This document shows, piece after piece, positions 41,973 to 55,400 of a stretch of DNA of 64,000 bases. This stretch comes from Agarophyton chilense (lineage: Eukaryota > Rhodophyta > Florideophyceae > Gracilariales > Gracilariaceae). The notes below the pieces were generated by a model. The model was not told the origin of the DNA and did no database searches. It saw only the letters and a list, made by a program, of their open reading frames with translations. Position numbers and translations under genes: made by a program. The DNA lies in NCBI GenBank assembly GCA_030374765.1, contig JARGXX010000043.1, forward strand, positions 1 to 64,000, given 5' to 3'. Each line of letters starts with the position of its first letter. Position 1 is the stretch's first letter.

Positions 41973-44163
41973 GCCTTTACATGAGCAATTACTATTGTCT
42001 ACATAAACACAGCAAGATGAATCTGCAGGTCATCTGACTACACGGACGCCGGGGCACCCAAGTTGTCTAAGAAACATAGCTACAGTTGTTACCCCGCTCA
42101 ATACTTAGTTATGGGCCCAGCACCAGCCTCATCCTCCGGCACGCGCAGCCGTCCACGTTTTTCTTAGGACCTGAAAAACGTCCTGTGGACTGACGGCAAA
42201 GGCAACCAGGAAGATTATGCAAAGTCAGTGGCACTATAAGACTTCATTTCACGAGAAATTGCCCGACTCAAAATCGAGCAAGATAGCGTTACCGCTTCGC
42301 AGAACAATTCTGAAGAGCCAGCTGTATGGAAGGTCTCGAGATCTGTGTTCTACGATCAGTGACGAAGATGTTGCTTCAGATGAAGAAGCCGACAAGATCG
42401 TCAAAACCATCTATAAGTGAGATTCGCTGTCTGTTGTCAGTGAGGTTTATGGGAACTTTATCACGCTTCTGAATATGAAGCGCTCCGGCAATTAAACGTT
42501 CCCCAATTTCGAACTTAGATTAGATGCTTCGGCGTCTAAGTTTCACGCTCAATCTGAATCCGCCAAGTTGCCAGAGTCGCTGACAGCCTTCATGCTTTTG
42601 AAAAACTCAGCTGTCGACAATGGGCAGCGTGTCTCGGTGCTTGCGGCGACATCAACGAACAGCACTTTGACTGCTACTGCGACGACGACGGATTACCTCA
42701 ACACTATGTCGTATGAGAAAATGGCGTCTGTCTTTCGCCAGTGTGATGAAGTCCCTCATGCACACTCTACCGGCTCCCCACAGCCGCTTTCAATCGCTGC
42801 CAATGCAGCACAGCTCCTGCCGCGCAACTAGAACCGCCCCGACAGTCGCAACAAGGGTAGACTCCTTTCCATGCGCTATCCTTGTGACATTTTCAAGAAG
42901 TTTGGTCAACGGAAAAAGAACCACAACCCGGATGGTTCCTTACCCTCCCATGTGCGCTGCCTCGACTCCCCAGCTCCATCGCTGAACACGTCGCCGCCGA
43001 ACAAGTATGGACAGCAGAATGATGCCCCGAAGAAGGTTGTTTCTTTTAACTGTGCCACCATGACCAGTTCAACGGCAGCTGTCTCCGCAAATCCCGCGCC
43101 TGCCCGTCTCGGTCCTCTCCTAGATGACGGCGCACCGTACAGTGCCAGCGGACAAGTCGAGCTGCATCTCCTGTCTATCGAACTCGGATTGGCTCCCGAC
43201 ACTCCACATGAAACGATTCCTGCATCGCTCAACGGCCACACCAGGTAGCAATATGACGTGGGTGCTCATGCAAGCCTCCAGCGCAGCATTCTTGGCTAGA
43301 TAGTCCTGCGCGCCAAGTCTGACCTCGGAAATGACATCAACATCACCCACTTAGTGCTCGAAGGATCATCGCAGTGGGTGATCGGGAGAAATGTCACCCC
43401 CAAGGCGAACATTGTTCATTTTGGTATGAACGCTCTGTGCTTCGATGCCAACGGCGCGAACGATCCTTTGAAAATCGTTGATGACGGCTTCCTATCCTAT
43501 ATCTCTGTAGAACGCTTCGCATCATCCAAAGGATACCTTGTATTTACTCTCTACTGTCTGTCCGCCGTTGCGCTCGAAAAGTCGCCGTGGGGCGATGTGG
43601 AGGCTATCATTGACAATGTGCACGCGCATGTTTGCGGCCACACCTGCTTTTCGGACTTCAAACTCTTGCTACAGCGCAACAAGCTGTGAAACCGCACTGT
43701 CGCCCAGTACGTGGCAGACATGGTGAACGATTGCACAGTTTCACCTCCAACGATGAAGGTGTCGATCAGCTCGTTGAACTCGGCATTCAACGACCTCGTA
43801 TGCATTGATCACTTGTTTCTGGATCAATTTTGCGTGCTACATTTAATGGACAATGTGTCCCGGCACTCCATTGCCCACGTGATCAAGTCCACGTCTATGC
43901 AGGAGGCAGTTACCGGGTTCGGGGCAAGTTGGGTGGCTCACTTCTGGCACCCACAAGCCACCAGAGGGGACAAAGCGTTTCTCCTTGGAGCATTTCGAGA
44001 TCATTGCAAGCAGCTTCACATCCCGCTCCATGCCGTGCCGCCCCGTCGCCATGCTAAAAACGCAACTAATTGAAAGAATAACATCATTCGCAATGTTTTC
44101 TTGAGGCTCAAGTCGGCAGCCAGCGCAGACATCAACGCTGATCGCTCTGCAGAGAGGGTAAGT
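41973..44163 (+). mobile_element. Truncated copia family II element, unit 2
   Basis: Counterpart of 7,500-9,690 with the same stops in gag, at the end of the pre-integrase motif and at the integrase Glu region. One difference: 42,217-42,420 stays open for 67 codons of gag (KSQLYGRSRDL...ADKIVKTIYK), where unit 1 has a stop at TTGA instead of AAG-TGA spacing. Confidence 0.75.
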
Positions 44164-44242
44164 CGGCGACGGCACTTGGCGGCGGTCTCCGACAACGCAA
44201 GCAGAGAGCGGCGCTTCTTCTCGTCGGGGCAACGGAGTGGGG

Positions 44243-45346
44243 CCAAGTCTTCCTAACAACTTTCCTATTCTAGTGCTTGCCAGGGTACACATCTTTTCAA
44301 AAAAGAACTCAAGAACTCTTGCTCTGGCTTCAACATCTCCGTACAGTCGTTCCGGACGCCCCATTTCTTTCAACCTTAGTGTGATCATCGCCTTTGTTTC
44401 TATACGTTGTCCTTCTTCGATCTTCTGCTTTTGCGGCGTAATCGGGGATTTTTCTACACTTTCTGGCTGTTCATTATGTTCTGGTGACTGATCGGACATC
44501 TGTGTGTTCACCAACACTCGCTCCGTCAAATTTCTCTTTTGGTTAGAACGGGTTCTTCTCATCTTGCGTACAAAGGAAATCTCGACTATATGCTTGAAGA
44601 ACTCGTACCAGAGGCGAGTCATGTCTCCATGCCATCCATTCTAGAATACGAGCGTCACAGCTATTCGAATGATTAACCAAGCGATGTGGCATCTGTGGTA
44701 CAAGGGTATAGAATGTTTACAGCGCCTCGTAAGCTCAAAGGGTGATACATTGAACGCACGATAGGCAACTGTGAAAACGTGAAGATCCCTTCTACCCTAG
44801 GCATAGACAGCGGTATCCCACGCGAAAGTGAGAAAGCTTTTGTGTAGGATGTAGTTGTGAAGTACATTGCTATTAAACTTTTCAGGCTGTTTGCGTAGCC
44901 GACGAAGTTCCTTCTCGAGAATACCTTCGATGGTTGAGAAACAGATAGCCAGAGCTTCACGTTTGTACCGGGAATTATTCAGATCCGTAATCACGTCACA
45001 AGGCATCAGAGTACCGTCTGCCAACATCAATGATAGCGTATAATGGGCGACCACCCCCAGTGACCCTTCTCAGATCGTGCGATATAGCCACACTTTCTGG
45101 CGGGCATGTGAGACACGTTTCGCTTCGAGTTTCTGGTCGTTTCTGCTTCAGCTCACTGATCCATGTTGCAGATCGATTGTTGTCAGTGCCGGGAGTGAGA
45201 GCAATGTTTGATGATGGAGGTATAGGAGGCACGATAGTCGTACAGTGCGGCGTAACGACAGCTACTGTGGCCAGTGCCTCCAATGCATCAGGGTGAGTGG
45301 ACAGATAGCGTGAGAAGCGAACCGGGAATGACAGTGACGAATGCAT
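44243..45346 (-). pseudogene. RBR: RBR pocket A to first half of pocket B, unit 2
   Basis: Counterpart of 9,770-10,873 with the same in-frame TAG after AWDTAVYA and the same frame change before the ILEWMAWRHDS motif. One substitution (NNF to NNS) is seen at the start of the pocket-A helix. Lesions shared by both units predate the duplication. Confidence 0.7.
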
Positions 45347-45388
45347 GGCAGATTGAGTGCGCGTGCGACACGGCGTAGGCGGGCGGGC

Positions 45389-46327
45389 TTATGATGGGGT
45401 GACGGCAAAGTCGGAAGCCTTCCGAAGATTTCGGGGGCGTGGGGTAGGTGCTGCAGACTGGTTTTCGCCGTCCATACGACGTTTGCGATTGAGAGGTGTG
45501 GAAGGCTGTGATGAGGCTTTAGGCGTTGATGGTGCTGCGTGGGTAGTGGGCTGGGCCGGAGATCGTACGGGCACAGACGGGTCCTTGTTGCGTTTGAACA
45601 GTGCAGCGACGGATGGTTGTACTGGGCGGAGGCTTTGCCACGAAGTTGATGTTCCAGCGCATGAAGACTGACGTGGTAAGGGGAGCGAGAGTGGTAAAGC
45701 GGCAACGGCAGTAAGCTGTGGCGCGTGAAGAAAGATACGTTCGTCGCTTACAATACGGTCATCGACAGCGGTGAGTTGTTGTGCATACAATTCATCTATT
45801 GACTTGCCATGGGCATCGATATCATCTTCAGTAGCCTGAAAGAACGATAACCGAGTGAGGATAGCGGGGGGTAGGAGAGTTACAACTGCACGTGGGTGCC
45901 GCATGTTGCGATTGAAAAGGTCCTCGGGGGAGCGTGCGTTGAGTATGAACTCCGGAATGTGATGGACTTGGGCATTGGCGGCGGAGAGTAACTGTGTGAT
46001 GGGAAGCTGGGTATCTGATCGGCGCGGTAGGCGACGGAGCGATGTAAAGAACACAGGCAGAGGTGTATAGATTCGGGGACCGGGGCTCGGCGGAGTTGTG
46101 GATGGTGTGCGCCAAATTAGCGATACGGGTGGGAAGGGCGAGGCTTTGAACGAGGAGGTTGATACAATCCGCCGGGGGGGACTGCGCTTGCTGTGGTTGC
46201 TTGGGCTGTTGGTGGTTGTGTTGCGAGTGAGTCTGTATGTGAGAGGGGGCGGGAGAGGGGGCAGAACAGCACACGTAAACGCTAATTCAGTGTCCCGAGA
46301 ATACCGGGAAAATGGAAAGCAGCGCAT
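45389..46327 (-). pseudogene. RBR: Probable RBR N-terminal part, unit 2
   Basis: Counterpart of 10,916-11,854, 312 codons, with a handful of substitutions (for example VRHIP to VHHIP, DEVYA to DELYA, GTSNS to GTSTS). The DERIFL motif is kept. Confidence 0.5.
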
Positions 46328-47470
46328 AAATCACACAACCAGCTGAAGAAGCCATATAGTGCACGTGATGAAGCAAATATGAGTTTGTCTGGCGTTAGTG
46401 GAGCCAACATGGATGGGAGAACTTTTTGACCGAAGGCTACTTTCTTGCATCGTGAGCGCTTGAATGGAAATGAGGCGGCTGCTCCCACAGGTAGACAGCG
46501 TTGGGCATGAGCACAGGACTTGTCAAGTCGAATTTGAATATCGGCTCCGAAACAAATTCGGACCACAGCTATTGCTTTTTTGTAGCTCTTGAGACCGCTA
46601 CCATCAAAGCTCGGCCGGAGTTTCACATCTGATCACTCGTGTGTTCATAGCTGCAAAAGATACTTTTCGAGCAACGTTATACTAGTATGTATCGTTTTTG
46701 AATGGCAACGATACACGTGAGGGCTTTCCAACATGTACCTCTACCCCACTACAGGAGACAAGCCAGTGACCACCACAATCACTTACTGTCCAACTGTGTT
46801 GATATCTCGAATCACTTTGTTTCCTTCGACGACACCAACTGCGGCAACTGCACCCAGAGCAACGCCGAGCGCATTTCGTTCTGCTTGTTCGTGCCATCTG
46901 CACCAGCTTCTGATTTGCATACGCATGTGCGTCTCTTGGAACCCAACGAATGCTGTCGTATGACAGACACCAGCGTCTTGCCATGCGGTCGACATCCATG
47001 CTGCCATGCGCTTCCCTCTGTTTTGGAACGAATATCAACGGCTGTTCAGTCCGTGATTTTGTTGGAGAGCACAGCTCCTGAAGTTCTTTCTGTTCTGATT
47101 TATTGACACAAAACTGGTCCAAGATGATTCACACCGCGTTCAAATTTTGGTTTTCACAGAGGATGGAAACCAGTGTGCTCTTTGGCTGCGATGAGAGATG
47201 ATGCTCCGTGACGAAAAACTTCGAGTACTTTCGGATACTAGATTGAAGTGAAACAGATCACACTTTTCAGTACTTGGACGCTGGTGTCGCCGGCGAACAC
47301 CGAGCTACCTTGCGTCTTTGCCATCAACGTTGGTCGAGAAATATCGCCCTCTGTGTGTTGAAGCGTTTCTCTCACCGTTCGTTCTGTGTACTTTACATGC
47401 GTTTCACTCCTTGCGTCTTCCCTCGAAATAAGCAAGGCATCTCACACAACAAATAACCCAATCATTTAAT

Positions 47471-48624
47471 ATGGACAATGAACTTGTTGCACACCAGTTT
47501 TCGGGGTTTCTCAAGAGAAGGCGATTGCACTACACAAATCGCAGCAACCAAAACAGAAGAAGCTTAGATGAGTTTCCCCGCGCTCTCCGACTACCGCCGC
47601 TTGGAAACCCTCAAGCAGGGAGTCTTCCAAGCTTTCAATCTCTATTCGGCCGCTCGGAAGATTCAAGACTTCCATCCGGCCATCGATTTATTTCTCAACG
47701 ACTACCGCCGCTTGGATTATCTCAACTGGGAAGTTTTCCGGGTTTGGAATCTTCATTTGGCCGCCCAGACGATTCCAGACTTCCATCTCGCCATCAATTT
47801 AGATCTCTTCGACTACCGCCGCTTGGAAACCCGCAACCACAAAGTCTTCCGAGTTTCCAATCTCTATTCGGCCGCCCGGAAGATTCAAGACTTGGATTCG
47901 GTCATCAACCCACTTCTTGCGATGTCCGTCGGAGTGGAAGTGGAACCGCTCGTCCCGTGTCTCTCGAATGGTTTCAGAAAGCAAGGGGCACTCACCCCAT
48001 TCTTGCACTCCAGTCCTACGGAAATGAACACTACACGGAAATCCCACACCAACACCGCCATGGGGAAACAGCGTGGCGAAGAAACAGTGTTCTGGAACTA
48101 CCTCAGGAGCGCAAGAGTCGGGATGGAGGCGCCCCAGAGATTGCACAGAGATTTTGTTCAGATAGCATTCGCCAATCTCCAGTTCATGTGCCTTATCCTG
48201 CCCCGGAAGCGTCGTGTCTCGTTCAAGAAGTTTCCAACCGGTCTCCTGAGCACAACCTCCGTGAAGATTCGTTGTTGCCGATACGTACAGCTCCTGCTGG
48301 TTGCTCATCATTTCCAACCCATCAACCAGGACTCGAAAAACTTGGCATCACAGGCTCCCGTACCAAACGTCCGAAGATTTTCCAGTGTGAGTGGTGTACG
48401 AAGTCGTTTGGTCGCAAGCATCATAAGGTGCGACACATCCAAGCCATTCATCGAAAAGTGAGTTACTTCAGCTTTCACTGCGGATCTCAATCACGTCGGT
48501 CTTTTCTAACATTTCTCTTTGCAATTGCTTTTGAAACCATCTTCTTTGACATATTCATATTGGATCGGGTAGCCAGGTTTTGCAAAGAGCACTGATCGAA
48601 TTCCACATGAAAACTGCTCATTAA
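47471..48624 (+). CDS. C2H2 zinc-finger protein, shortened form
   Basis: Same N-terminus, 37-residue repeats and finger 1 as at 12,998 (finger 1 reads RKHHKVRHI instead of RKHDKVRHI). A deletion has removed finger 2 and the front of finger 3. If the intron 48,458-48,576 (GTGAGT...GCCAG) is spliced, the frame continues with VLQRALIEFHMKTAH and TAA at 48,622-48,624, giving 344 residues with one complete finger. Without splicing the frame ends at 48,593-48,595. Only finger 1 could bind zinc in the classical way. Confidence 0.5.
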
Positions 48625-48795
48625 GCTTTCGAGCATTTGCAATTTAGGCTGTACAAGATCTACTTTACGGAGATGGAGGATAATTTGAGCCATGTATGCG
48701 CAGAGCACCCCAATCGTCACAGTTTACCAACGGGTGTGAGGAAAGTATAGCTTGCGACTCTAGCCGTAATGGAGTAAGTTATCTACAAGCTTCTA

Positions 48796-49599
48796 TCAGT
48801 GTTCTATCGCCTGAAGGTTATGCTCAGGAGAACTGCTTGGAAACTTCTTGCGTGGAATACAACGCTTGCGGGGCAGAACAAGGCACGGGAACTGCATATT
48901 GGTGAATGTTTTCTGAAGAAACCCCCTGTGAAATCTCTGGCGCTCCTTCTTCCAGACTATTATGTTCCTGAAGTACTTCCAGAACGTTGCCTCTTCGCCA
49001 CACTTTTTCCTCATGGTGGCTGTTGTGTGGCATTTCCGTGGGACTGGAATGAAGTCTTGGTTGGGGTAAGCGCAACTTGCTTCCTGAGACAAATTGAGAG
49101 ACACCGGACGAAAGGTCCCACTTCTACTCCGTTGGACATCACAAGAACTGGATTTATGGCCAAATCCAAGTCTTGAATCTTCCGGGCGGCCAAATGAAGA
49201 TTCCAAACTTGGGAGAGTTCTCGGTTGAGATGTTCTAAGCGGGTGTTCTCGGAGAGAGCTGGTTTGATACACGGATGGAAGTCTTGAATCTTCCGGGCGG
49301 CCGGAGATGGATTCTAAGCGTGGAAGACTGCCCGTCTGAGGGTTTCCAAGCGGCGGTAGTTTAGTTGGAGAGCGGGGGGGAAACCCATCTGGGAGTCTTC
49401 TGTTTTCGTTGCTGCGATTTGGGTCGTGCAGCCCACATGCCGAAAGGCCTTGTGAGTAATTAGTATACCTATCTTGATACCGCTGGCAATCGTAAACTGA
49501 GAGAAATTCTCTAGTACGCGAAATAACAAGACACGCATTATAAGCTGTCTTCTTTTCCACACTTTTCTCGCGTTCTATCAGGACGCAAGACCGGATCAT
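48796..49599 (-). CDS. Fingerless paralogue, unit 2
   Basis: Counterpart of 14,447-15,250, 267 codons, nearly identical (RKKF for RKKI near the end). Convergent with the shortened zinc-finger ORF. Confidence 0.4.
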   Translation of the reverse strand: MIRSCVLIEREKSVEKKTAYNACLVISRTREFLSVYDCQRYQDRYTNYSQGLSACGLHDPNRSNENRRLPDGFPPRSPTKLPPLGNPQTGSLPRLESISGRPEDSRLPSVYQTSSLREHPLRTSQPRTLPSLESSFGRPEDSRLGFGHKSSSCDVQRSRSGTFRPVSLNLSQEASCAYPNQDFIPVPRKCHTTATMRKKCGEEATFWKYFRNIIVWKKERQRFHRGFLQKTFTNMQFPCLVLPRKRCIPRKKFPSSSPEHNLQAIEH

Positions 49600-50475
49600 G
49601 TCCTCAAAAGACGGAGAAAGAAACCTCGGTCACGAAATCACAGGAAAGGGTGATGTAGTCCACACCACACGATAACAAAGAAGAAGCGAGCTGTCCTAAA
49701 CATAGTAGCGTTGCTATATTTTTGTTACGTTGTGAATGGCAATTATTTCTTGGAAAGATTTTGCTCCGAGTGGCGGACGCATGTTGAGTGGTTCGAAACT
49801 CTGTCAGAATGGCGGGAGTCCACGCCGGCAACAGAATTGTTCACCTTACCCACCCCACTTGAAGGTGAACGATTGAAGCGGCAACCCCTGCATCTGCAGG
49901 CCGTTGTTGTTCGAATATTTTCTCTCTCAGGACACGGAATGACGCGCCCAGAGGGCACCAGAAATCCTTCAAATAAAAGGCCCATGTACCTCGCGCCCAG
50001 CTTGCAGTGGCATCATCTTCATCTAGCACGTGAATACCCCGGCCGAGCTTTGATGGTAACGGTCTCAAGAGCGACAAAAAAGCAATAGCTGTGGTCCAAA
50101 TTCGTTTCGGAGCCGACATTCACATTCGACTTGACAAATCCTGTGCTCATGCCCAACGCTGTCTGCCTGTTGGAGCAGCCGCCGCATTCCTGTGCAAGCG
50201 CTCACGATGCAAGATAGTAGCCTAGCATCGCATTATCTGCCAACCACTACAATGTATTAGCATTTCATCCAACCGTTTAGAACCAGCACCCAGCCCACTG
50301 GTGCTCACCCCGACGCAGTAACGCTACTGAAGCTATTCTCTTCTCTCCACTGCACTACAGAGTGCCCCGATCTGGTACGTTTTGAAGAATTGAGTTGAGT
50401 ACCTGTACAATTTTAAACAATATCGCAATGCCCATGTCTATCTATGCCACAGGCACCAGCGATACGCTGTACCGC

Positions 50476-50705
50476 TGTGAAACACGTACAACATCCATCA
50501 GTGACGTACAGATTGACATAACCAGTACGTCACCTTAAGTGTCCGGAAGGTCGCATAGTATCCCTATATAAATCCGGCACGTTATCCTCGGAGCTCTTCC
50601 GAGAGCTCCAGGCAGACCCTTTGTGCCGACTATTTCTTGTGTTGAGATCGCTCCCCACACTGCACACGTATGAACTTCAACAACATGTCCGAAGCTCAAC
50701 TTACA
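50476..50705 (+). mobile_element. Solo LTR, 230 bp, unit 2
   Basis: Counterpart of 16,127-16,356 with the same ACCGC duplications at 50,471-50,475 and 50,706-50,710. The insertion predates the tandem duplication. Confidence 0.9.
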
Positions 50706-50921
50706 ACCGCATCCTTGCACACAGGCCTTGTATCATTGTGTGATGCATGAAGACCAAACCAAGTTCTATCAGAGTGCAGTGAAAGAAACAGAAGACTTTT
50801 GAATACACCATGTCAATGATGATCGCGTAGAAACAGTCGGCCTTGGGTTGGGAAACAAAAGAGCACGGCGTTGAGCGTGCAAGAATGAAGCGACGAAACA
50901 AGAATCCGTGCTGGGCAAGTG

Positions 50922-52408
50922 CTACCGCGGGAGCCTCTCGGCATTTCAGAGCTTAAGATGTCTTATTACACTGCATTTTGGTTGTTAGTCTTAATCTCGG
51001 GTCTATATTCAACCATTTATTGAAGCTTTCTTACAAGTACCTTTCAACAACGAACAACTCTTCTACTCTTAAAATTTCTGTTGCCACGAAAACTTAGTGC
51101 AAAATAAATATCTACTTATGATAAGCTGCTACGCAACCATAGCAGCTAATGCAGTTTGCAATTCATATTAGTACAGAGATTCTGGGCACAATTCAGACTT
51201 TTTTGGGGCACAAGCTTCAGTATACAATCTGGCCCTTCATGCTGCGCGTGGGTGCTGCTGGAGCTTACGGTGTCGCCACCGTGTGGAGAAAGGAACTTGT
51301 GCGCACTTGATGCAGAAGACGAAAGCCACAGTTTGAATAATAAGTCAATACTCAAACGGCGGCATTGGTGGTATTTTCATTCCCCAGAACTCTCACATCT
51401 GTATCAAGGGTCCCATCCGTATTGCACTCGGTTCACGTTTTGGAACGTAGAGCCGTCCCGAGCAGTCTACTCCCAGTGAATCAGTCACGTTCTTTAACGC
51501 TGTGCAGACATTGTGCATCCTTCCAGCCAATCACTCAAAAAAAGTATGAAGTTTCTTGTATGGAAGAGTGCCTATTCCGAGAACATTGCTTCCTAGCGAT
51601 AAGAGAATCGGCGGTGTGCGCGTACTGATTGTATTAAAAGCGGTGTGACGATGATTCGAAGATCTGAATGAACTGGTCTGTCCGATCAATTTCAAAGACA
51701 ACGTAAACATGACCGGTCGCGAAGAGTGATCAAGGAACATGAAAAAAATATCGTTGCATGTGTAACAAATAGAGCCCTTGACGTCGAGCACGGTTTTCGC
51801 CCAGCTCCTGTCAGTCCTGTGTGCCATCAGACTGGACGGTGATCCGAATCCAAGCTGTCCGCTGTCGGCAGCGATGCTGTGTCGGAGCAACTGCGAAATA
51901 TGCTGCAACGAACTGCAGTTTGTGCGAACCAAAGCACTCTTTAAGCAGCCACCGAGTCTGCTGCTCTCATTTCTACGAGGTTGAGATAACTGGGCCTTTT
52001 CCCGCCACAATGACGGAATTCTGTCTACTGGCTTTTAGCGATTTGAAAATGGGGGGGAGGAAAACAATTTCGTAGATGAAAAATGCGCCACACAGCTGTA
52101 ACAAAATCTTGCGCACAATCGCAGGCCTTTCCTAGCGACATAAGTAGGAGATATTCTTGAGTTAGGCGCAAACGGCACTCATAAAGCGCTTCAGACTGAC
52201 GGCTCATAGACCTCACGCAAAGCATGCCACAGTAACTATGAAAATTACGGTTTGCAAATGTTATGGAACCTTCATCGCTACGGTTAGGCTGGCGCCTTGC
52301 TGTAAATATATCCATATAGAAATAGCAGGGATTTACTAATGTGCCAGCCTAATGCGTTGTTGGAAATTGTATGTGACCAATCAGGTACACCTACATATAC
52401 TTCCTGAC
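50922..52408. other. Region without recognised gene, unit 2
   Basis: Counterpart of 16,573-18,059. The minus frame 51,531-52,010 (159 codons) stays open with several substitutions clustered near its 3' end. Not recognised. Confidence 0.45.
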
Positions 52409-55400
52409 TGTGACGGACAAGGGTGGTCGTTCTCTTTACTCTCGGGTGCGACGCCGGTCGAGACTATGTCTAGTGCAGTGTTGCACGTGTGTGTCGTGTG
52501 TGTGCAGTCTAGCTGCGCTGAAAAACTGCCATCAGCGTGGGTTGTTTGTGCAGTCTAGCATTTCCCTGCACGATGATGGTAGTTTGGGGGTGGCGGCACG
52601 ATGTTGAGGGCGTTTCGAAGTCGAGTGAACGTCTGTTTCTTGAGCGCTTTCGTCAGAATGTCTGCGAGCATGGATATGGTGGGGGTGTGCTGGATAAGGA
52701 TGCGCTTGCTTTTGATGAGGTCATGGAGGTAATGTCTGCGGAGGTGGCATTACTTCCGGTGCTTGGTGGGGGCCGTTTGGTATGCTACCAAGATTGGGGC
52801 ATTATTGTCCATGTGTAGTAGAGTCGCGGACTTCTGGGAGTAGCCGATGTAACACAGCAGTCGGCGCAGCCACATTGTTTGCTGAGAGGCCGCTGACGCC
52901 GCATGATACTCTGCTTCGCATATCGATAGAGCGATCCTCTTCTGCTTTGTCGATTGCCACATTACTGGGCTTTTTGTTAAGAGGTGTACTATTTCAGAGT
53001 ATGACTTTCGATCTGACGCATTTGCGAAACCGCGTCTGCGTATGATACTAGAGTGGAAGGGGTGGCCTGCTTGTAGAGAATTACGTGGCTTATTGTGCCT
53101 TTGAGGTATTTCAGGGAGTAGCGGAGTTGTTCTCAATTCTTTTGTGTTGGAGCTTTCATGTTCGAAGCCAGGCGGCTTATAATGTGGGTTATGTCCTGTC
53201 TTGTGGAATCAGCTACATAGCGAAGCTCTCCAATTCTTTGGCGGTATGCGAATTCTTTCTCCGGTGGCAGTGGTGCAGATTGGTCGGGTGGCTTTTTGGG
53301 GTTTGGTTCGATTTATGGGGTTGGCTTGGGACTACAGTGGAGAAGGTTGTGTTTTTCGAGAATTGCACGGATGGTATGAGGTTGGGAGATGTGGATGGCA
53401 CAGTTCGGGAATCTTTCAATGCGCCAATTGAGAAAGAGTTTTGGTGGGCCTAGTCGTCGTATCTTGTATCTGGACCGGAGAGTGTCGTAGAGATCATCTA
53501 TCATGGACTTTATTGGAGCAGCCGCTAAGAAGTCATCGATGGTCACGCTTATTATGATGGAGCCGTCCGATGTGAGGCGGAGGAAGAGGCAGGGATCGCT
53601 GTTAGTTTGAATGTAGCCTTTGCTTTTCAGGAATGATGCTAATGCCTCGAAGTATATGTGGGAGGCAGGAGGGATACCGCACAGGTTTCCTTTGAGTATC
53701 CCAGCTCGGCCCTTGTGTTTGTAGGAACCATCGAAGCGAGGGATTTGTCGCACGAATACAGGTGTGGAGTGTTCATATCGTTCGTGGAAGAATGCAGATG
53801 ATATATCAAACTGTTCTAGTTTAAGATGGAAAGCGGCAGCTAGACACATAATGGATCTGGTTGAGGGGCATTCAGCGGTGTAAGTTGTGACGCGGTCTGG
53901 ATCAAAGTGTACATGTGGGAGCATGCAGTCGCCTTGCACGTTGCATCTTGCTTTGTGTCTTGTTGTAGAGCCATCATCCTATCGTTTGTAGCGGTAGGTC
54001 ATTTTCAGTGGAATGGTCTTGGTTTGTGGTGGTAGTTCAGAGTTTGGAATCCATTCAGTTGTTTCGTGTTTGTCTAGTGTTTCTAGTTCGCCATCATGCG
54101 CTGCAGCCCAGTGGTTTGCGTCGGTGTATCGCTTGGCTTGGTCGGTGGTTTGGGGAGGTGGCGTGTTGGGTGTGATGGTAAGAGGAATCGGTTGCGGGAT
54201 GGGTAATACTGACATGAAGGCCTGTTTATTCCCTTGTGGCCGGTGGTAAAGGGCGTCGAGATGGTGGAAGTAGGGGCGGAAGTCGATAGAGCGGAGGTGC
54301 GTATATTGGTTGGTGTGGAGGTTGATAGCCAATATACGGGTCTGTGAGATGTTGTACATGAAACGAGCAGGATCTGTGCGGGCTTCAAATTTGGTTTTCT
54401 GTTGATGGTAGTTGGGTAGGGTGCCGAATTGTCCAAATGAAAACATGCGTGTGAGTTCGGGTGTGCTTTTGTGCCAGATTTGGAAAGGTGTCTTTCCTGT
54501 GGCGTCATGGAGGGTAATGTTGTATTTATAGACCACATCTTTCTTGGCATCCTCCCAGAATGTCTCGTTGAGTTGGGAGTGGTGGAGTTCTGCTTGGGTT
54601 GCTGTCACGATGGTTTGGTTTACTCTTTCAGAGAGCGAATTCTCTTGTGGTTTATGGGGAGTGGTGGAGCTGTATTGTATGCCGTGTTGGTTGTACAATG
54701 CGTTCATTTCGTTGCTCTGAAATTCTCCGGCGTTGTCCGAGCGGTAGATGGATGGTGGTTGGCCCTGTTGAGCACTGATGTAGGCGATGGCTATAGGGGG
54801 TTGTTTGTTTGGCGTTGCTGCGCTCTGGTATGAAGAATATGATGAGAAATTTACTTGCGATGTCCAGGTAGCTTACGTAGTGTGGGTTTCCGTGGCGGGA
54901 GCGTGGTTTAAAGGGGCCACATGTATCGCTGCTTATGTATAAACCTAATGTGTAGTTGTGGTGTTGGGTTTTGTGTACAAGGGGTTTCTGTTTCGCAGTT
55001 GGGCAGGTGGAGCACGTAATAGGAGGAGGCGTATTTCGGAAGGTTGTGGGTAGTAGGGGGACCGTTTTCGAATTGGCCATACGATGGATCTTGTTGAGGC
55101 TCATGTGGTTGAGTGTGACGTGCCAGTGGTAATATGAATGTGCTGTTGGATTGAGGTCGGGAGCGGGATATGTTGGTGGTATTTAGTTCAGACGCGGGGT
55201 GGTAGTTGGTCTTGGGTGTTTCTTGGATCGAAACGCTGGGGTTTGGCGTAATATGAGCGGGTTTTTGGGGCCGGAATATGGTATGGTTTTGGGTTGTGCG
55301 GGGCGCTTGCGCCGTGTGATTGTTCGGGCGCCAGAGGCATTGGGGGATTTAATGGTATGCAGAGTATAGGAGTGGTTGTTCTATGGAACGGTGGCGACTA

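Larger units (their letters stand above)
46620..50921 (+). repeat. Z-family repeat, copy Z4
   Basis: Counterpart of Z3 but 124 nt shorter because of a deletion around the second zinc finger. From about 48,390 to 48,720 it agrees with Z1 rather than Z3. Confidence 0.8.
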
